Source: Deltaproteobacteria bacterium
GTDB lineage: Bacteria > Myxococcota > JADLHZ01
Length of the DNA: 64,000 nucleotides
Direction of reading: 5' to 3'
NCBI GenBank assembly: GCA_020848545.1
Contig: JADLHZ010000085.1
Location: 1-64,000, forward strand
This document shows positions 30,012-39,106 of the stretch, piece after piece. The notes beneath the pieces are model-generated. The model ran no database searches and was not told the DNA's origin. It saw only the letters and a list, made by a program, of their open reading frames with translations. A program made the translations under genes and the position numbers. Each line of letters opens with the position of its first letter. Positions within the stretch are counted from its first letter, which is position 1.

Positions 30012-31699
30012 TGGACGGTCCCGGCCACGTACCAGTGGCGCGCGCTGTGATCGAAGTAGACCCAGAGCACGTCACCGCGCTTCACCTCGGCGAAGTAATA
30101 GTCGCGCTGCACCTCGCTCTTCCACCAGCCGCCGGAGAAGATGTGCGGCCCGGTCAGCTTCGTCACCGCGCCGAGCTCGACGCCGGCGATGAGCCAGCCG
30201 TCGGTCGGATGCCGCTCGCGCCCCGGCAGCTGCATCGGCTGCGGGAAAAAGCGGCGAATGGTCCCTGGGACCTTTTTTGATCGATCTTCGATCGATGTCG
30301 GCGAGCGTGCACCTTCAAAAAAGGTCCCAGGGACCCGCGGCGCCGGCGTCGTCACCCGCTGCATCGGCTGCCAGCTAAAGCGCGCCTCCGGCAGGTGCCC
30401 ATCGCGCAAGACGGCCGCCATCACCGCGTTCGGCCCGAGCTCTGCGCGCAGCCGCGCAAACGCCCGCTCCGCCGCCGCGAGGTCGCGCTTCGGCGTCTCG
30501 GCGAAGAGCGCGAGCTGCGCCTGCGTCGCCGGCGCCGCGATGGCCCGCAACGCCAACGACTTCACGGCGCCCACGCTCTGCCCTTCACGCGGCGAGAACA
30601 GCGCCGAGAGCTTCAAGCGCACGAGCTCGAGCAAGATTGGGGCGTCGAGCGTGGGCTCGTGCCCGGCGACGGACTCGCGCACGACGTGGCCCTTCTGTTC
30701 GTTCGCGCGCCGCTCCAGCTGCAAGTGGAGCTCGAGCCGCACGAGCGCCTGTGATCGCTCGGCGAGCGTCGCCAGCAAGGGATGCAGCGCGCGCTTGACC
30801 AAGAAGAGCAAGCGCTCGCTGTCCTGCTCGGCTTCGTCGAGCGTCACTGTCTCGACGAGCGGCAGCTCCTCCTGCGTGTTCGCGAGCGGCGTCGTGCGTG
30901 TGCCTTTGGCGAACTGGACGAGCTCCAGCACCGCTGCGCCAAAGTGCTTCTTCAGCCCGGTCTCTGGGAGCGCCATCAACGCACCGACGTGATGCACGCC
31001 GAGCTTCGCCAGCATGTCGCGCGCGGCCGGCGCGAGCGGCAAGCGATCGAGGCGCACTTTCTCGGCGGCGTCGCGCTCCTCGGCCTCGCTCGCGAGCACG
31101 ATCGGATCCTTGTGCACCGCCGCGCGCGCGATGGCGTAGGAATGAAAGCGATCGAAGCCGACGACGATCGACGCGTAGAGGCCGAGCCCGCGCAGCTCGG
31201 CGTGCATCGCCCGCGCCCAGTATTCGAGCGAAGGATAAATGCGCCAGAGGCCCGAAGCGTCGATGAAGAACGAGCCGAGATCGAGCGCAGCCATCGCGCT
31301 GGAAGAAACGACATTATAGCGCGATTGGCTGCGCTCATTCAGCGCGACTCCGCAAGCTCCGTCGCGGTCCGGCGCGCGCGCGTCGAGCGTCACGTTGCCG
31401 GCGTCGATGTGCGGCGAGTAGTGGCGCAGCTTGCGGACGATGCGCTTGCGCCAATCGGCGATCATGTGCGGCGACACCGTGCCGGCACGCACCGATCCGT
31501 CGAGCGAGAGCGCCTGCGAGTAGCGCATGCCGGAGAGGATCTGCTGTGCGCGCGCGCGTTCGTTCGCCCACAGCACCGTGCCCTGTGGCTTGTCCTCGTC
31601 GACGACGACGATCGGCAGGCCGCGCCACTCGGGCCGGGTGACGAGCAGGAGCTGCAAAGGCAACGCGTGCAGCTCGACGCAGGCGATGCGGCGGATCAT
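30008..31699 (-). CDS. imuB: ImuB, catalytically dead Y-family polymerase-like protein
   Basis: This 563-residue protein starts MIRRIACVELHALPLQLLLV. The Y-family active-site acidic residues are lost (E at the usual first Asp; no SxDE in SSAMAALDLGSFFIDASGL), as expected for ImuB. A beta-clamp-binding motif QLALF lies at 395-399. The C-terminus has the ImuB-typical SEVQRDYYFAEVKRGDVLWV. Residues about 455-480 are encoded by a 76-bp inverted-repeat element (30260-30335) inserted in frame, giving RVPGTFFEG...KKVPGT. ImuB bridges the clamp, ImuA and DnaE2. Start and stop overlap imuA and dnaE2. Confidence 0.92.
30260..30335. repeat. In-frame GGTCCC inverted-repeat element inside imuB
   Basis: GGTCCCTGGGACCTTTTTT at 30260-30278 and its exact reverse complement at 30317-30335 form a perfect 19-bp inverted repeat. 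The interior contains the hairpin ATCGATC-TTC-GATCGAT near 30280-30296. Each arm is itself palindromic in GGTCCC/GGGACC. Eighteen bases of the arm recur at 54417-54434. Confidence 0.85.
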
Positions 31700-32367
31700 T
31701 TGACGCCCGCCACCGCAGCGAAGCTCCACTCGGCGACGCTGCCCGGGCCGCTGTGCTTGTCCTTCACCACCTCGCAGACGATCTCGGCGCCGCTCACCGC
31801 GAGCTTCTTGCGCGCGCAGTGCAGGCGTAACGACACGAGCGAGCCGAGCGACGGCGCCTCGCGCTTCTTCTCGCTCAGGCAGACGACGGCGGTGTGGTGC
31901 TTCTGCGCGAGGCCGAGCAAGCGGCTGAGCATCGCCGCCTGCAGCTCCGGCTCGCGTTGCCTCAGCCCGCAGAGCGAGAGGCCGGTGTCGATGACGACGA
32001 GCCCGAACGCTCCCGAGCGCAAGACGTGCTCGGCAGAGCGCAGCGCGCTCGCGATCGTGGGCATGACGATGAACGGCAGCGCGGAGAGATCGATGCCGAG
32101 CGCGGCGACGTCCGGAATGAACGGCACGCTCGGCCCGAGCTGCACCCACGCGGCGAGCTCTCCTGCGACCTGCGTCGCCTTCACCCACTGCATCGCCACG
32201 CTCAAGCACGCGTGACCGCCGGTGCCGGAGACTTCGACGAGACGACCGCTGAGCGCCGCGACCGACTCGAGCGACAACGCCGCGCCTTGCGGAGCCCGAC
32301 GCGAGAGCGCGGCCGCGCCGATGAACGAGAGCTGTGATTGGCGAAGGTGGCGGAGAGCGTCTTCCAT
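31696..32367 (-). CDS. imuA: ImuA, RecA-like mutasome protein
   Basis: This 223-residue protein is first in the imuA-imuB-dnaE2 operon. The RecA-like fold is suggested by LVEVSGTGGHACLSVAMQWV, where a Walker A would sit but lacks the Lys-Ser/Thr, then the strands GAFGLVVIDTGLSL and HTAVVCLSEKKREA, and ends in EIVCEVVKDKHSGPG. ImuA is a RecA-related partner required for mutasome activity. Its stop overlaps the imuB start (ATGA). Upstream lies a promoter whose spacer is a LexA-like box. Sequence similarity among ImuA proteins is low, so the call leans on context. Confidence 0.85.
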   Translation of the reverse strand: MEDALRHLRQSQLSFIGAAALSRRAPQGAALSLESVAALSGRLVEVSGTGGHACLSVAMQWVKATQVAGELAAWVQLGPSVPFIPDVAALGIDLSALPFIVMPTIASALRSAEHVLRSGAFGLVVIDTGLSLCGLRQREPELQAAMLSRLLGLAQKHHTAVVCLSEKKREAPSLGSLVSLRLHCARKKLAVSGAEIVCEVVKDKHSGPGSVAEWSFAAVAGVK

Positions 32368-32386
32368 GATTCACCGGGGGTGAATC
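32368..32386. promoter_or_regulatory. Perfect 8-bp inverted repeat abutting the imuA start
   Basis: GATTCACC (32368-32375) and GGTGAATC (32379-32386) are separated by GGG and lie directly against the imuA ATG. The predicted transcription start falls at about 32382, inside the right arm, so the full RNA hairpin would probably not form. It may be a DNA operator or chance. Confidence 0.45.
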
Positions 32387-32388
32387 AC

Positions 32389-32417
32389 AGTGTACTGAAA
32401 ATTTGTTCAGTATTCAA
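32389..32417 (-). promoter_or_regulatory. SOS promoter with LexA-like box as the spacer
   Basis: On the minus strand TTGAAT (32417-32412) and TACACT (32394-32389) are spaced 17 bp apart. The spacer, read on the plus strand, is CTGAAAATTTGTTCAGT (32395-32411), inside the 7-bp inverted repeat TACTGAA/TTCAGTA. It matches the M. xanthus LexA consensus CTRHAMRYBYGTTCAGS, as I recall it, at 16 of 17 positions. Bound LexA would block RNA polymerase directly. Confidence 0.8.
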
Positions 32418-32469
32418 TTGAAAGACGGCGAGTGGACGCGCTGATTTCGCCGTCGGGCGCGCTCGAGCG

Positions 32470-32682
32470 TTACTTGGCGATCCAGGCGAGCGCTTCTTCT
32501 TCCGCCGTCGTCACGATCGTATCGTAGATCTCGAGCTCGCTCTTCGTCAGCGCGCGCAACGCCATCTTCTCACGGTGCCGGCGCTCCCAATTACTGACGA
32601 CGAAAATCTTACGTCCCTTGCGCACGAAGGGCGACGACGGTTTCGAGGCGGCGGTCTTCGAAGGCTTGGTTCGTTGGTTCAT
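32470..32682 (-). CDS. Small hypothetical protein (70 aa)
   Basis: This 70-residue protein begins MNQRTKPSKTAASKPSSPFV, has a basic N-terminal half and an acidic helical C-terminus (KSELEIYDTIVTTAEEEALA). GGGAG sits just upstream of the ATG at 32682. No family is recognised. It lies between the SOS operon and an XRE regulator on the same strand, and could be regulated by that regulator; this is inference. Confidence 0.6.
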   Translation of the reverse strand: MNQRTKPSKTAASKPSSPFVRKGRKIFVVSNWERRHREKMALRALTKSELEIYDTIVTTAEEEALAWIAK

Positions 32683-32801
32683 ACGGAACTCCCAGCGCAA
32701 GCGACATGCCACGTAAAAACAGCCACAGACTCTTGTGTTTCTCGGGCGTTAAGCGCTGGACATTACATTCAAAAAAAGCCGGTGGCAATCTGCCCACACC
32801 T

Positions 32802-33149
32802 TCACACCGCAGGCGTGGTTGGCGGCTTCGGTGTTTCATTGTTGACGGGTGCCTCTGTTTCTTCCTGAAACAAATCCCGCAATGGAACACCGTACGCGCG
32901 CGCGGCGGCGACGAGGGTCGCGAGGGTCACGTTCGTCGCGCCACGCTCCATGCGCGCGAGTTGCACCGGGTGAACGCCGATGCGATCGGCCGCCGTCTCT
33001 TGGCTGATCGCGAGCGCGCGACGAATACGCTTCAACCGCGCCGCGAGCTTCATGCTCTCTTCGCGCAAAGCCGCGATCATCTCGGGGCGTTGCTTCACTT
33101 CCGACCGACCATGCGTATGACGCGAGACAGGCTTGGTTTTCGGCGGCAT
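32802..33149 (-). CDS. XRE-family HTH transcriptional regulator
   Basis: This 115-residue protein carries a Cro/C1-type helix-turn-helix: LKRIRRALAISQETAADRIG, then VHPVQLARMERGATNVTLAT. A basic N-terminal arm and a proline-rich C-terminal tail flank it. The start is uncertain: ATGs at 33149, 33164 and 33218 are all in frame; 33149 is preferred because GGGATC/GAAAG precedes it. The AT-rich region 33165-33265 separates it from the divergent DUF2339 gene. The target is unknown. Confidence 0.8.
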   Translation of the reverse strand: MPPKTKPVSRHTHGRSEVKQRPEMIAALREESMKLAARLKRIRRALAISQETAADRIGVHPVQLARMERGATNVTLATLVAAARAYGVPLRDLFQEETEAPVNNETPKPPTTPAV

Positions 33150-33265
33150 CTTTCGAGATCCCATCGTGTGGTGAACTTTAGAATTTCCTGAATATTCGTA
33201 GTTGCGAGCATTAAGCAACGCGTCCGGTTTTTTGCAATCACCGCTGCGCGTGTTAGCCGAAAAAA

Positions 33266-36214
33266 ATGGAATGGCTCGCGCTCGCGACAGCGCTGTGGGC
33301 GCTGTACTTGCTACGACGTCGGACGGGCACGAGCGGCGAGCTGAGAACGTTGATCGCGAAGCAAGCGGACGAGCTTGATTCGCTGCGCCGTCAGCTGCGC
33401 GCTCAACCTACCGTGGCCGCGAACGTGGCCGTGGCCGCGAACGTGGCCGTGGCCGCGGCCGTGGCCGAAAACGTCGCGCCGCGAACGCCGGTGACTCCGC
33501 CGCCAGTCACCGCACCGCCGCCGCCCATCGAAGCACCGATCGAACGCGAACAACCGGCCACGGCTACGCCCACGTCCACGGCCACGCAGAAACCGCCGCC
33601 GGCACCGAAGCCGAAGATCGATTGGGAACGCTGGCTCGGCGTCCGCGGCGCGGCGCTCGCGGGCGGCATCGTCTTCGCGCTCGCCGGAATCCTCTTCTTC
33701 AAGTACTCCATCGAGCACGGCCTGATCTCGCCGACGCTACGCGTGATCATCGGCGTCGCGACCGGCCTCGGCTTCATCGTCGCCTCCGAGACGATCCTTC
33801 GCCGCCGCTACGAATCGACCGCGAACTCCGTCGCCGGCGCCGGTGTGGTCATCCTCTACGCCGCGTTCTGGGCCGCGCGCGCGCTCTACGATCTCATCGG
33901 CATCGAGCTCGCGTTCGCGCTGATGATCCTCGTCACCGCCTCAGCATGCTTGATGGCCGTTCGCCACGGCTCGCTCGTCATCGCCATCCTCGGCATGTGC
34001 GGCGGCTTCGCGACGCCGCTCCTGCTCTCGACGGGCGCCGACCGCCCGATCGCGCTCTTCGGCTACGTGCTCCTCCTCGACACGGCGCTGCTCTTCGTCG
34101 CGCAGAAACGCCGTTGGCCGATCCTCGCCGCGCTCAGCCTCGCGCTCACGATCCTCTACCAAGCGATGTGGATCTTCGCGCGCATGGGGCCCGATCGCCT
34201 CGCGATCGGCATCGGCATCCTCGTGCTCTTCGCGCTGCTCTACGCCGTCTTCGGCCGCATGCAAGGCACCGACAAAGACGCTTCGCCGCGCATGCAGAAG
34301 CTCACGCGCCTGACGAACGCGAGCGCGGTGCTCGCGCCGTTTGCGTTCGTGTTCTACTTCGGCGGCTCGAGCGCGCTGAGCCCGCACTTCTATCCGCTCG
34401 CCGGCATGATGGCCGTGCTGCTCGCCGGCGCGTGCTACGTCGGGCCAAAGCAAGACGCGCACTTCGTCCCGCTCGGCGCAGCGTCGGCGTCCGTCGCGGT
34501 CAGCGCGCTCTGGCTCATGAACCACACGATGACGACGGCGCTCGCGTGGGAGTACGCCGGCATGAGCGTGTTGCTCGCGCTCGTACCGCACGTGTTCGTC
34601 GAGCGCGCGCGCGACGCGCACGGCGTGAAGAGCCCGTCGACCCCTGCGCTCACGACGGGCTTCGGGCTGCTCCTATTCACCGCGATCGCGCAAGTTGAGG
34701 CGCACGACGCCGCCATCTGGCCGTGGCTCGCGTGCGTCATCGCGTTGACGGCTTTGCTCGTTCGCCAAGGCGGCTTCAAAGGGCGCGCGATCGTGCAAGT
34801 CTTTGCCGCCGCCCTCTCGGCGATCGCGATCGCGTCGATCTTCTCCGAGCACGCGAACGACGCGCACGCGCCTCCTTGGCAGCTCGCGTTCGCGATCGAG
34901 GTGCTCGCGTTGATCGCGCTCTCGGTCACCGGTGTGCTCCGCCGCGATGTGAACGCGCGGCGCTTCGCCGACTTCGCGGTCGTCGCCGCGGCCGTCGTCT
35001 TCACCGCGAGCGCGATGGGCCGCCACGCGCTCGCCGCTGAGCCCTGGATCTACTTCGTCTTCACTTTCGCCATCGTCACGCTCGGCGCGTTCTCGGCGGC
35101 GCGCGCTCCGAGCGGCGGCGGGCTCTTCGCGCTCGTGATCACGCTCGGGCTCACGCACGCCGCCTGGATCTCGGCGCACGACGGCGCGGTGCAAACTGTC
35201 ACCGCCGTCGCGTACATCGGGCTCCTTGCGCCGGTCGTGCTGCTGACGTTCTGGCCCGTGATCATGCACCGCGCGTTCTCGAGCGACCGTTTCGCCTGGT
35301 ACGCCGGCGCGCTCATCGGCCCGCTGCAGTTCATCGCGCTCCGCCGTGCGCACGCCGTGCTCTTCGACGACGTGGCGATCGGGCTCCTGCCGATCGGCCT
35401 CGGCGCGCTCGCCCTCGGCGCGCTTGCCGGCTCGGCACGCACGCTCACAGGCGACGCCAGGAAGCGGGCGCTCGTGTGGTACGCCGCCGTCGCGCTCTCG
35501 TTTCTCAGCGTGGCGATCCCGCTCCAGCTCGACAAGCAGTGGATCACGATCGGCTGGGCGATCGAAGGCTTCGCGCTCGTGCTCTTGTGGCAGCGACTCG
35601 ATCACCCTGGGCTCAAGCACTTCGCGCTCACGCTGCTCTTCGCCGCCGCCATCCGGCTCGTCGTCAACCCAGCACTGCTCGACTACTACCCGCGCGGCGG
35701 CCTGCCGGTGCTCAATTGGCTCCTCTATACTTATTGGCTGCCGAGCGCGTGCCTGCTCGCCGCGAGCATCGTCTTGCGCCGCCACGAGCTCGCGCGGGTC
35801 GTCGCGTGGGAGAAGCCGCTCTACGCGAAGGGCTGGCCCATCGCCGCGATCGGCACCAGCTTCGCCGGCATCGTTGTCTTCTTCGTTTGGATCAACTTGG
35901 CGATCGCCGACGGCTTCGGCAGCGGCGAGCAGCTGACCATCGAGCTGTCGCGAGTGCCGGCGCGCGAGCTCACGCGCTCCATCTGCTGGGCGATCTACGC
36001 GCTCGTCTTGCTCTCGGTCGGCATGGCGCGGCGCGCGACCGGCCTGCGCTGGATCAGCCTCGGCATGTTGATCGTGACGATCGGAAAAGTGTTCCTCTAC
36101 GATCTCGGCGAGCTGCAGGATCTCTACCGCATCATGTCTCTGGTCGGCCTCGCCGTCTCGCTGACGCTGGTCTCGCTCGCGTATCAGCGCTTCGTGTTTC
36201 GGAGTCAGAAATGA
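33266..36214 (+). CDS. DUF2339 polytopic membrane protein
   Basis: This 982-residue protein starts with a hydrophobic helix, a short coiled coil (about 25-45), then a tandem VAANVA stretch and a proline-rich linker (about 50-115). The DUF2339 hallmark follows: DWERWLGVRGAALAGGIVFA and LRVIIGVATGLGFIVA, then more than twenty predicted membrane segments to the C-terminus. Function is not known; members usually sit beside a DUF3999 gene, as here. The stop overlaps that gene by ATGA. Confidence 0.9.
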   Translation: MEWLALATALWALYLLRRRTGTSGELRTLIAKQADELDSLRRQLRAQPTVAANVAVAANVAVAAAVAENVAPRTPVTPPPVTAPPPPIEAPIEREQPATATPTSTATQKPPPAPKPKIDWERWLGVRGAALAGGIVFALAGILFFKYSIEHGLISPTLRVIIGVATGLGFIVASETILRRRYESTANSVAGAGVVILYAAFWAARALYDLIGIELAFALMILVTASACLMAVRHGSLVIAILGMCGGFATPLLLSTGADRPIALFGYVLLLDTALLFVAQKRRWPILAALSLALTILYQAMWIFARMGPDRLAIGIGILVLFALLYAVFGRMQGTDKDASPRMQKLTRLTNASAVLAPFAFVFYFGGSSALSPHFYPLAGMMAVLLAGACYVGPKQDAHFVPLGAASASVAVSALWLMNHTMTTALAWEYAGMSVLLALVPHVFVERARDAHGVKSPSTPALTTGFGLLLFTAIAQVEAHDAAIWPWLACVIALTALLVRQGGFKGRAIVQVFAAALSAIAIASIFSEHANDAHAPPWQLAFAIEVLALIALSVTGVLRRDVNARRFADFAVVAAAVVFTASAMGRHALAAEPWIYFVFTFAIVTLGAFSAARAPSGGGLFALVITLGLTHAAWISAHDGAVQTVTAVAYIGLLAPVVLLTFWPVIMHRAFSSDRFAWYAGALIGPLQFIALRRAHAVLFDDVAIGLLPIGLGALALGALAGSARTLTGDARKRALVWYAAVALSFLSVAIPLQLDKQWITIGWAIEGFALVLLWQRLDHPGLKHFALTLLFAAAIRLVVNPALLDYYPRGGLPVLNWLLYTYWLPSACLLAASIVLRRHELARVVAWEKPLYAKGWPIAAIGTSFAGIVVFFVWINLAIADGFGSGEQLTIELSRVPARELTRSICWAIYALVLLSVGMARRATGLRWISLGMLIVTIGKVFLYDLGELQDLYRIMSLVGLAVSLTLVSLAYQRFVFRSQK
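33415..33471 (+). repeat. Short in-frame tandem repeat of GTGGCCGCGAAC units
   Basis: Units based on GTGGCC(GTGGCC)GCGAAC encode VAANVAVAANVAVAAAVAEN in the linker of the DUF2339 protein. The repeat number could vary between strains by slippage. Confidence 0.7.
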
Positions 36215-38190
36215 TCACGCTGCTCCTCCTCTCACTGCTTGCAGCGAAGCCCGACCTCGCCACGGTGTTTCCGCGCGAGGCAGATGTTCAGACCAACGCC
36301 GCGGGCCTCGTCCGCCTGCCGCTGCCGAGCGAAGTCTTGCGCGCGTGCCACGGCGATCTCGCCGACGTGCGGGTGTTCGATGGCGCCGGCAAAGAGATCC
36401 CCTACCTCATCGACTCGGGGGATCAGCTGCTCGAGAAGAAGGAGACTGTACGCCTCGAGATCAAGAAGGTGCAGCGCCACGAAACGCCGCACCAAGGCGC
36501 GCCGTCGCTCTACGAAGAGACCTTCGACGTCAGCGCGCCGCCCGACGGTGAGTGGGCGCTCGTCTTCGACACGAAGGCGTTGGAGATCGTGCGCAGCGCG
36601 AAGATCACGGCGATCGACAAAGACGGCGTCGCCCGCGAGCTCGCAGCGGCGGCGTCGCTCTTTCGCCTGCCGCACATGCAAGCCGAGCGGCTGCGCGTTC
36701 CGATCAGCATCACGCGCGCGAGCCGGCTCGTCGTGTCGATCGCCGGCGAGGGCAAGGGGTACATGGAGCCGTCGCTCTCCGTCGAGCGACGCACGATCGT
36801 CGGCGGCAACGATCTGCTCACCTTGCCGCTCGAACGCCTGAGCGAAGCACAGCAAGCGAGCGAGCACGGCACGCGCACCGCCGTCACCTTCGCGCGGCCG
36901 GCCGGGGTGCTCCCGCGCGCGATCGCGCTGTCGACGGCGACCGACCTCTTCGATCGCCGCGTGCGCGTCGTCGACGTGGGCCGCGGCGTGACCGAGACGA
37001 CGCTCGGCGCGGCGCGGCTCTTTCGCATCCACGGCTTCGTCGACGTGAGCGAGACCGAGCTGCGTTTGAGCGACGCTTGGGGCGATCGGCTGCGCATCGA
37101 GATCGAGAACGAAGCGAGCCCACCGCTCGAAGCGCTCACCGCGTCGGCCATCGTGCGCCAGCCCGTGCTCGTGTTCTTCGTGCCGGCATCCAAAGCGACG
37201 CTGCGCTTCGGAGGCGGCCGCGTCACTCGCCCGCGCTACGACGTCGGCCGCTTGCTCTCGGACATCAGCGAGTCGCTCGGCAAGAGGAGCAGCGAGGGCG
37301 CGACGCAGCTCTTCATCGGCAAGCTCGCCGCGCTCGGCCCGCTGCGCGACAACCCGCGCTTCAATCAGAAGCCCGCGCTCGCGTTCGCGATGCGCCCCGG
37401 CGCGCCAATCGATGTATCGACTTTCACACATCGCGCCATCTTGCCGCTCGTCCCTTCTGCCGACGGGCTCGCGAGCTTCACGCTGCCGGTGGAGCTCGCC
37501 GCCGTCGCGCGCCCTGACTTCGGTGACGTGCGCGTCGTCGACAAGAAGGCGCAGCAGTGGCCGTATCTGCGCGATCGCGAGCTGCAGCCGGAGACGCGGC
37601 CCTTGCTGGTGAGCAGCGAAGCCGAAGACAAAGCGTCGCGCTTGACGCTCAAAGACGCCTTCGCGCCGATGCTCGTCGATCAGATCGAGCTCGACGCTGA
37701 CGCGCCGTACTTCGAACGCGCCGCCACGCTCTACGCCGTCGGCAAGGAGAAGCGCGTCATCGCGAGCACGCGCCTCACGCGGAAGAACGGCGACGACGCC
37801 GCGATCGTGCTCGCGTTCTCGCCCGAGCGCGCCGCGGCGTTCGAGCTCGTCGTGCAAAACGGCGACGACGCCCCGCTCGTCTTCACCGCGGCACGCGCGC
37901 GGCACGTGCGGCCGCAGCTCTTCGTCACGGCGCCGGCCGGCGACTACGTGCTGCTCGCCGGCAACGCCGACGCGACGTCGCCGTCCTACGAGCTCGCCGC
38001 GATCGAAGACACCGTGCTCGCCGTCAGCGCCACCGCCGCGCTGCCGAACGTGGTCGAGAAGAACCCGGACTATCGCTTGGTCGCGAACCTGACGACCCAG
38101 GATCGCGCGCTGCACGCCGGGCTCTGGCTGATCATCGCGCTCGCCGTCATTGTGCTCGGCGCGCTGACGCTCAGACTCGCGAAGCCTTGA
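36211..38190 (+). CDS. DUF3999-type exported protein with C-terminal membrane anchor
   Basis: This 659-residue protein has a signal peptide (MITLLLLSLLAAKPDLATVF), a long beta-rich extracytoplasmic region with DLADVRVFDGAGKEIPYLID near residue 50, and a single C-terminal membrane helix (LWLIIALAVIVLGALTLRLA). This is the DUF3999 layout, and it directly follows its usual DUF2339 partner with an ATGA overlap. The two likely form an envelope complex of unknown role. Its 3' end overlaps the convergent LysR gene by 20 bases. Confidence 0.85.
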   Translation: MITLLLLSLLAAKPDLATVFPREADVQTNAAGLVRLPLPSEVLRACHGDLADVRVFDGAGKEIPYLIDSGDQLLEKKETVRLEIKKVQRHETPHQGAPSLYEETFDVSAPPDGEWALVFDTKALEIVRSAKITAIDKDGVARELAAAASLFRLPHMQAERLRVPISITRASRLVVSIAGEGKGYMEPSLSVERRTIVGGNDLLTLPLERLSEAQQASEHGTRTAVTFARPAGVLPRAIALSTATDLFDRRVRVVDVGRGVTETTLGAARLFRIHGFVDVSETELRLSDAWGDRLRIEIENEASPPLEALTASAIVRQPVLVFFVPASKATLRFGGGRVTRPRYDVGRLLSDISESLGKRSSEGATQLFIGKLAALGPLRDNPRFNQKPALAFAMRPGAPIDVSTFTHRAILPLVPSADGLASFTLPVELAAVARPDFGDVRVVDKKAQQWPYLRDRELQPETRPLLVSSEAEDKASRLTLKDAFAPMLVDQIELDADAPYFERAATLYAVGKEKRVIASTRLTRKNGDDAAIVLAFSPERAAAFELVVQNGDDAPLVFTAARARHVRPQLFVTAPAGDYVLLAGNADATSPSYELAAIEDTVLAVSATAALPNVVEKNPDYRLVANLTTQDRALHAGLWLIIALAVIVLGALTLRLAKP

Positions 38191-39106
38191 ACGTCTTGTT
38201 CAGCCGCGCGTTCGTCTCGGCGATGTTCACTTTGACCGCCGCGTGGATGCGCCCGGCGCGCCCGTCCGGTGATTCGTTGTCGCGCGTCGCCGCGTAGAGC
38301 GCCACCGACGGCACGTGGATCTGCGGGAGCCGACGCAGCGCGCCGGTCTTCCAATGGTCGTGCGCGATGACGTCGGGCAGCACGCTGATGCACTGCCCGC
38401 TCAGGCACACTTCGAGGTTCGTCCACAGCATCTCGATGCGGATGCCCACCTTGCGCGGCAGCTCGACCGGCCAGGTGTCCATCGGCAAGCCACGATCGCC
38501 GATCTTCGGCACCGCGAACTCGCACGCGAGGATCTGCTTCTTCGTCGGCTGGCGCGCGTTGAACAGAGGATGCGAACGACCACAGTAGACGGCGTTCGTC
38601 GCCTCGCCGATCTCCGAGATCGCGAGGCCGTCGCGCTGCACGGCGTCGTAGTAGAACGCGAGATCGAGCTGCCCGCGCGAAAGCCCTTCGTTGGCTTCGC
38701 TCGCGCGCAGCACGCTGATCACCGGGAGCAGCGACGGGTGTGCCTTCTTGAGATCGAGCAGCACGGGCAACACGTAGTGGTTGCTGAACACGCCGAGCGT
38801 CGAGAGGTACACCGGGCCGGCCATCGGATCGCCCGAGAGGTTGCCGAGGCCTTCGTCGATCGCCCGCTCGGCGCGCTTGACGCTCTCGAGCAGCATGACG
38901 CCGGCTTGGTTCAAGAGGATGTTGCGCCCGCTCCTGGTGAAGAGCGGTTGTCCCACACGATCTTCAATCAACGCGATCGTGCGCGAGAGCGCCGACGCCG
39001 TGACGTGCAAGCGGGTCGACGCCGTCGGCAAGTGTTGCGTCTCGGCCACCGCGCGAAACGCCGGAAGCCAGTTCCAAATCTGCGTCAGAAGCTCGTGACG
39101 ATCCAT
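38171..39106 (-). CDS. LysR-family transcriptional regulator
   Basis: This 311-residue regulator has an N-terminal winged HTH (FRAVAETQHLPTASTRLHVT, then ASALSRTIALIEDRVGQPLF) and a periplasmic-binding-protein-like effector domain with GPVYLSTLGVFSNHYVLPVL. It is transcribed away from the exported protease across an AT-rich 171-base gap. LysR proteins commonly regulate the divergent gene and themselves. The effector is unknown. Confidence 0.92.
   Translation of the reverse strand: MDRHELLTQIWNWLPAFRAVAETQHLPTASTRLHVTASALSRTIALIEDRVGQPLFTRSGRNILLNQAGVMLLESVKRAERAIDEGLGNLSGDPMAGPVYLSTLGVFSNHYVLPVLLDLKKAHPSLLPVISVLRASEANEGLSRGQLDLAFYYDAVQRDGLAISEIGEATNAVYCGRSHPLFNARQPTKKQILACEFAVPKIGDRGLPMDTWPVELPRKVGIRIEMLWTNLEVCLSGQCISVLPDVIAHDHWKTGALRRLPQIHVPSVALYAATRDNESPDGRAGRIHAAVKVNIAETNARLNKTFKASRV

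Noticed and set aside
30260-30335. Frameshift or pseudogene in imuB
   Set aside because: The repeat keeps the frame, and the conserved ImuB C-terminus continues intact after it.
32368-32386. Riboswitch or RNA thermometer at imuA
   Set aside because: The predicted transcript starts inside the dyad, so the RNA hairpin would not be complete.
36232-38115. Minus-strand open frame of over 600 codons
   Set aside because: It mirrors the DUF3999 gene and has no recognisable protein features.
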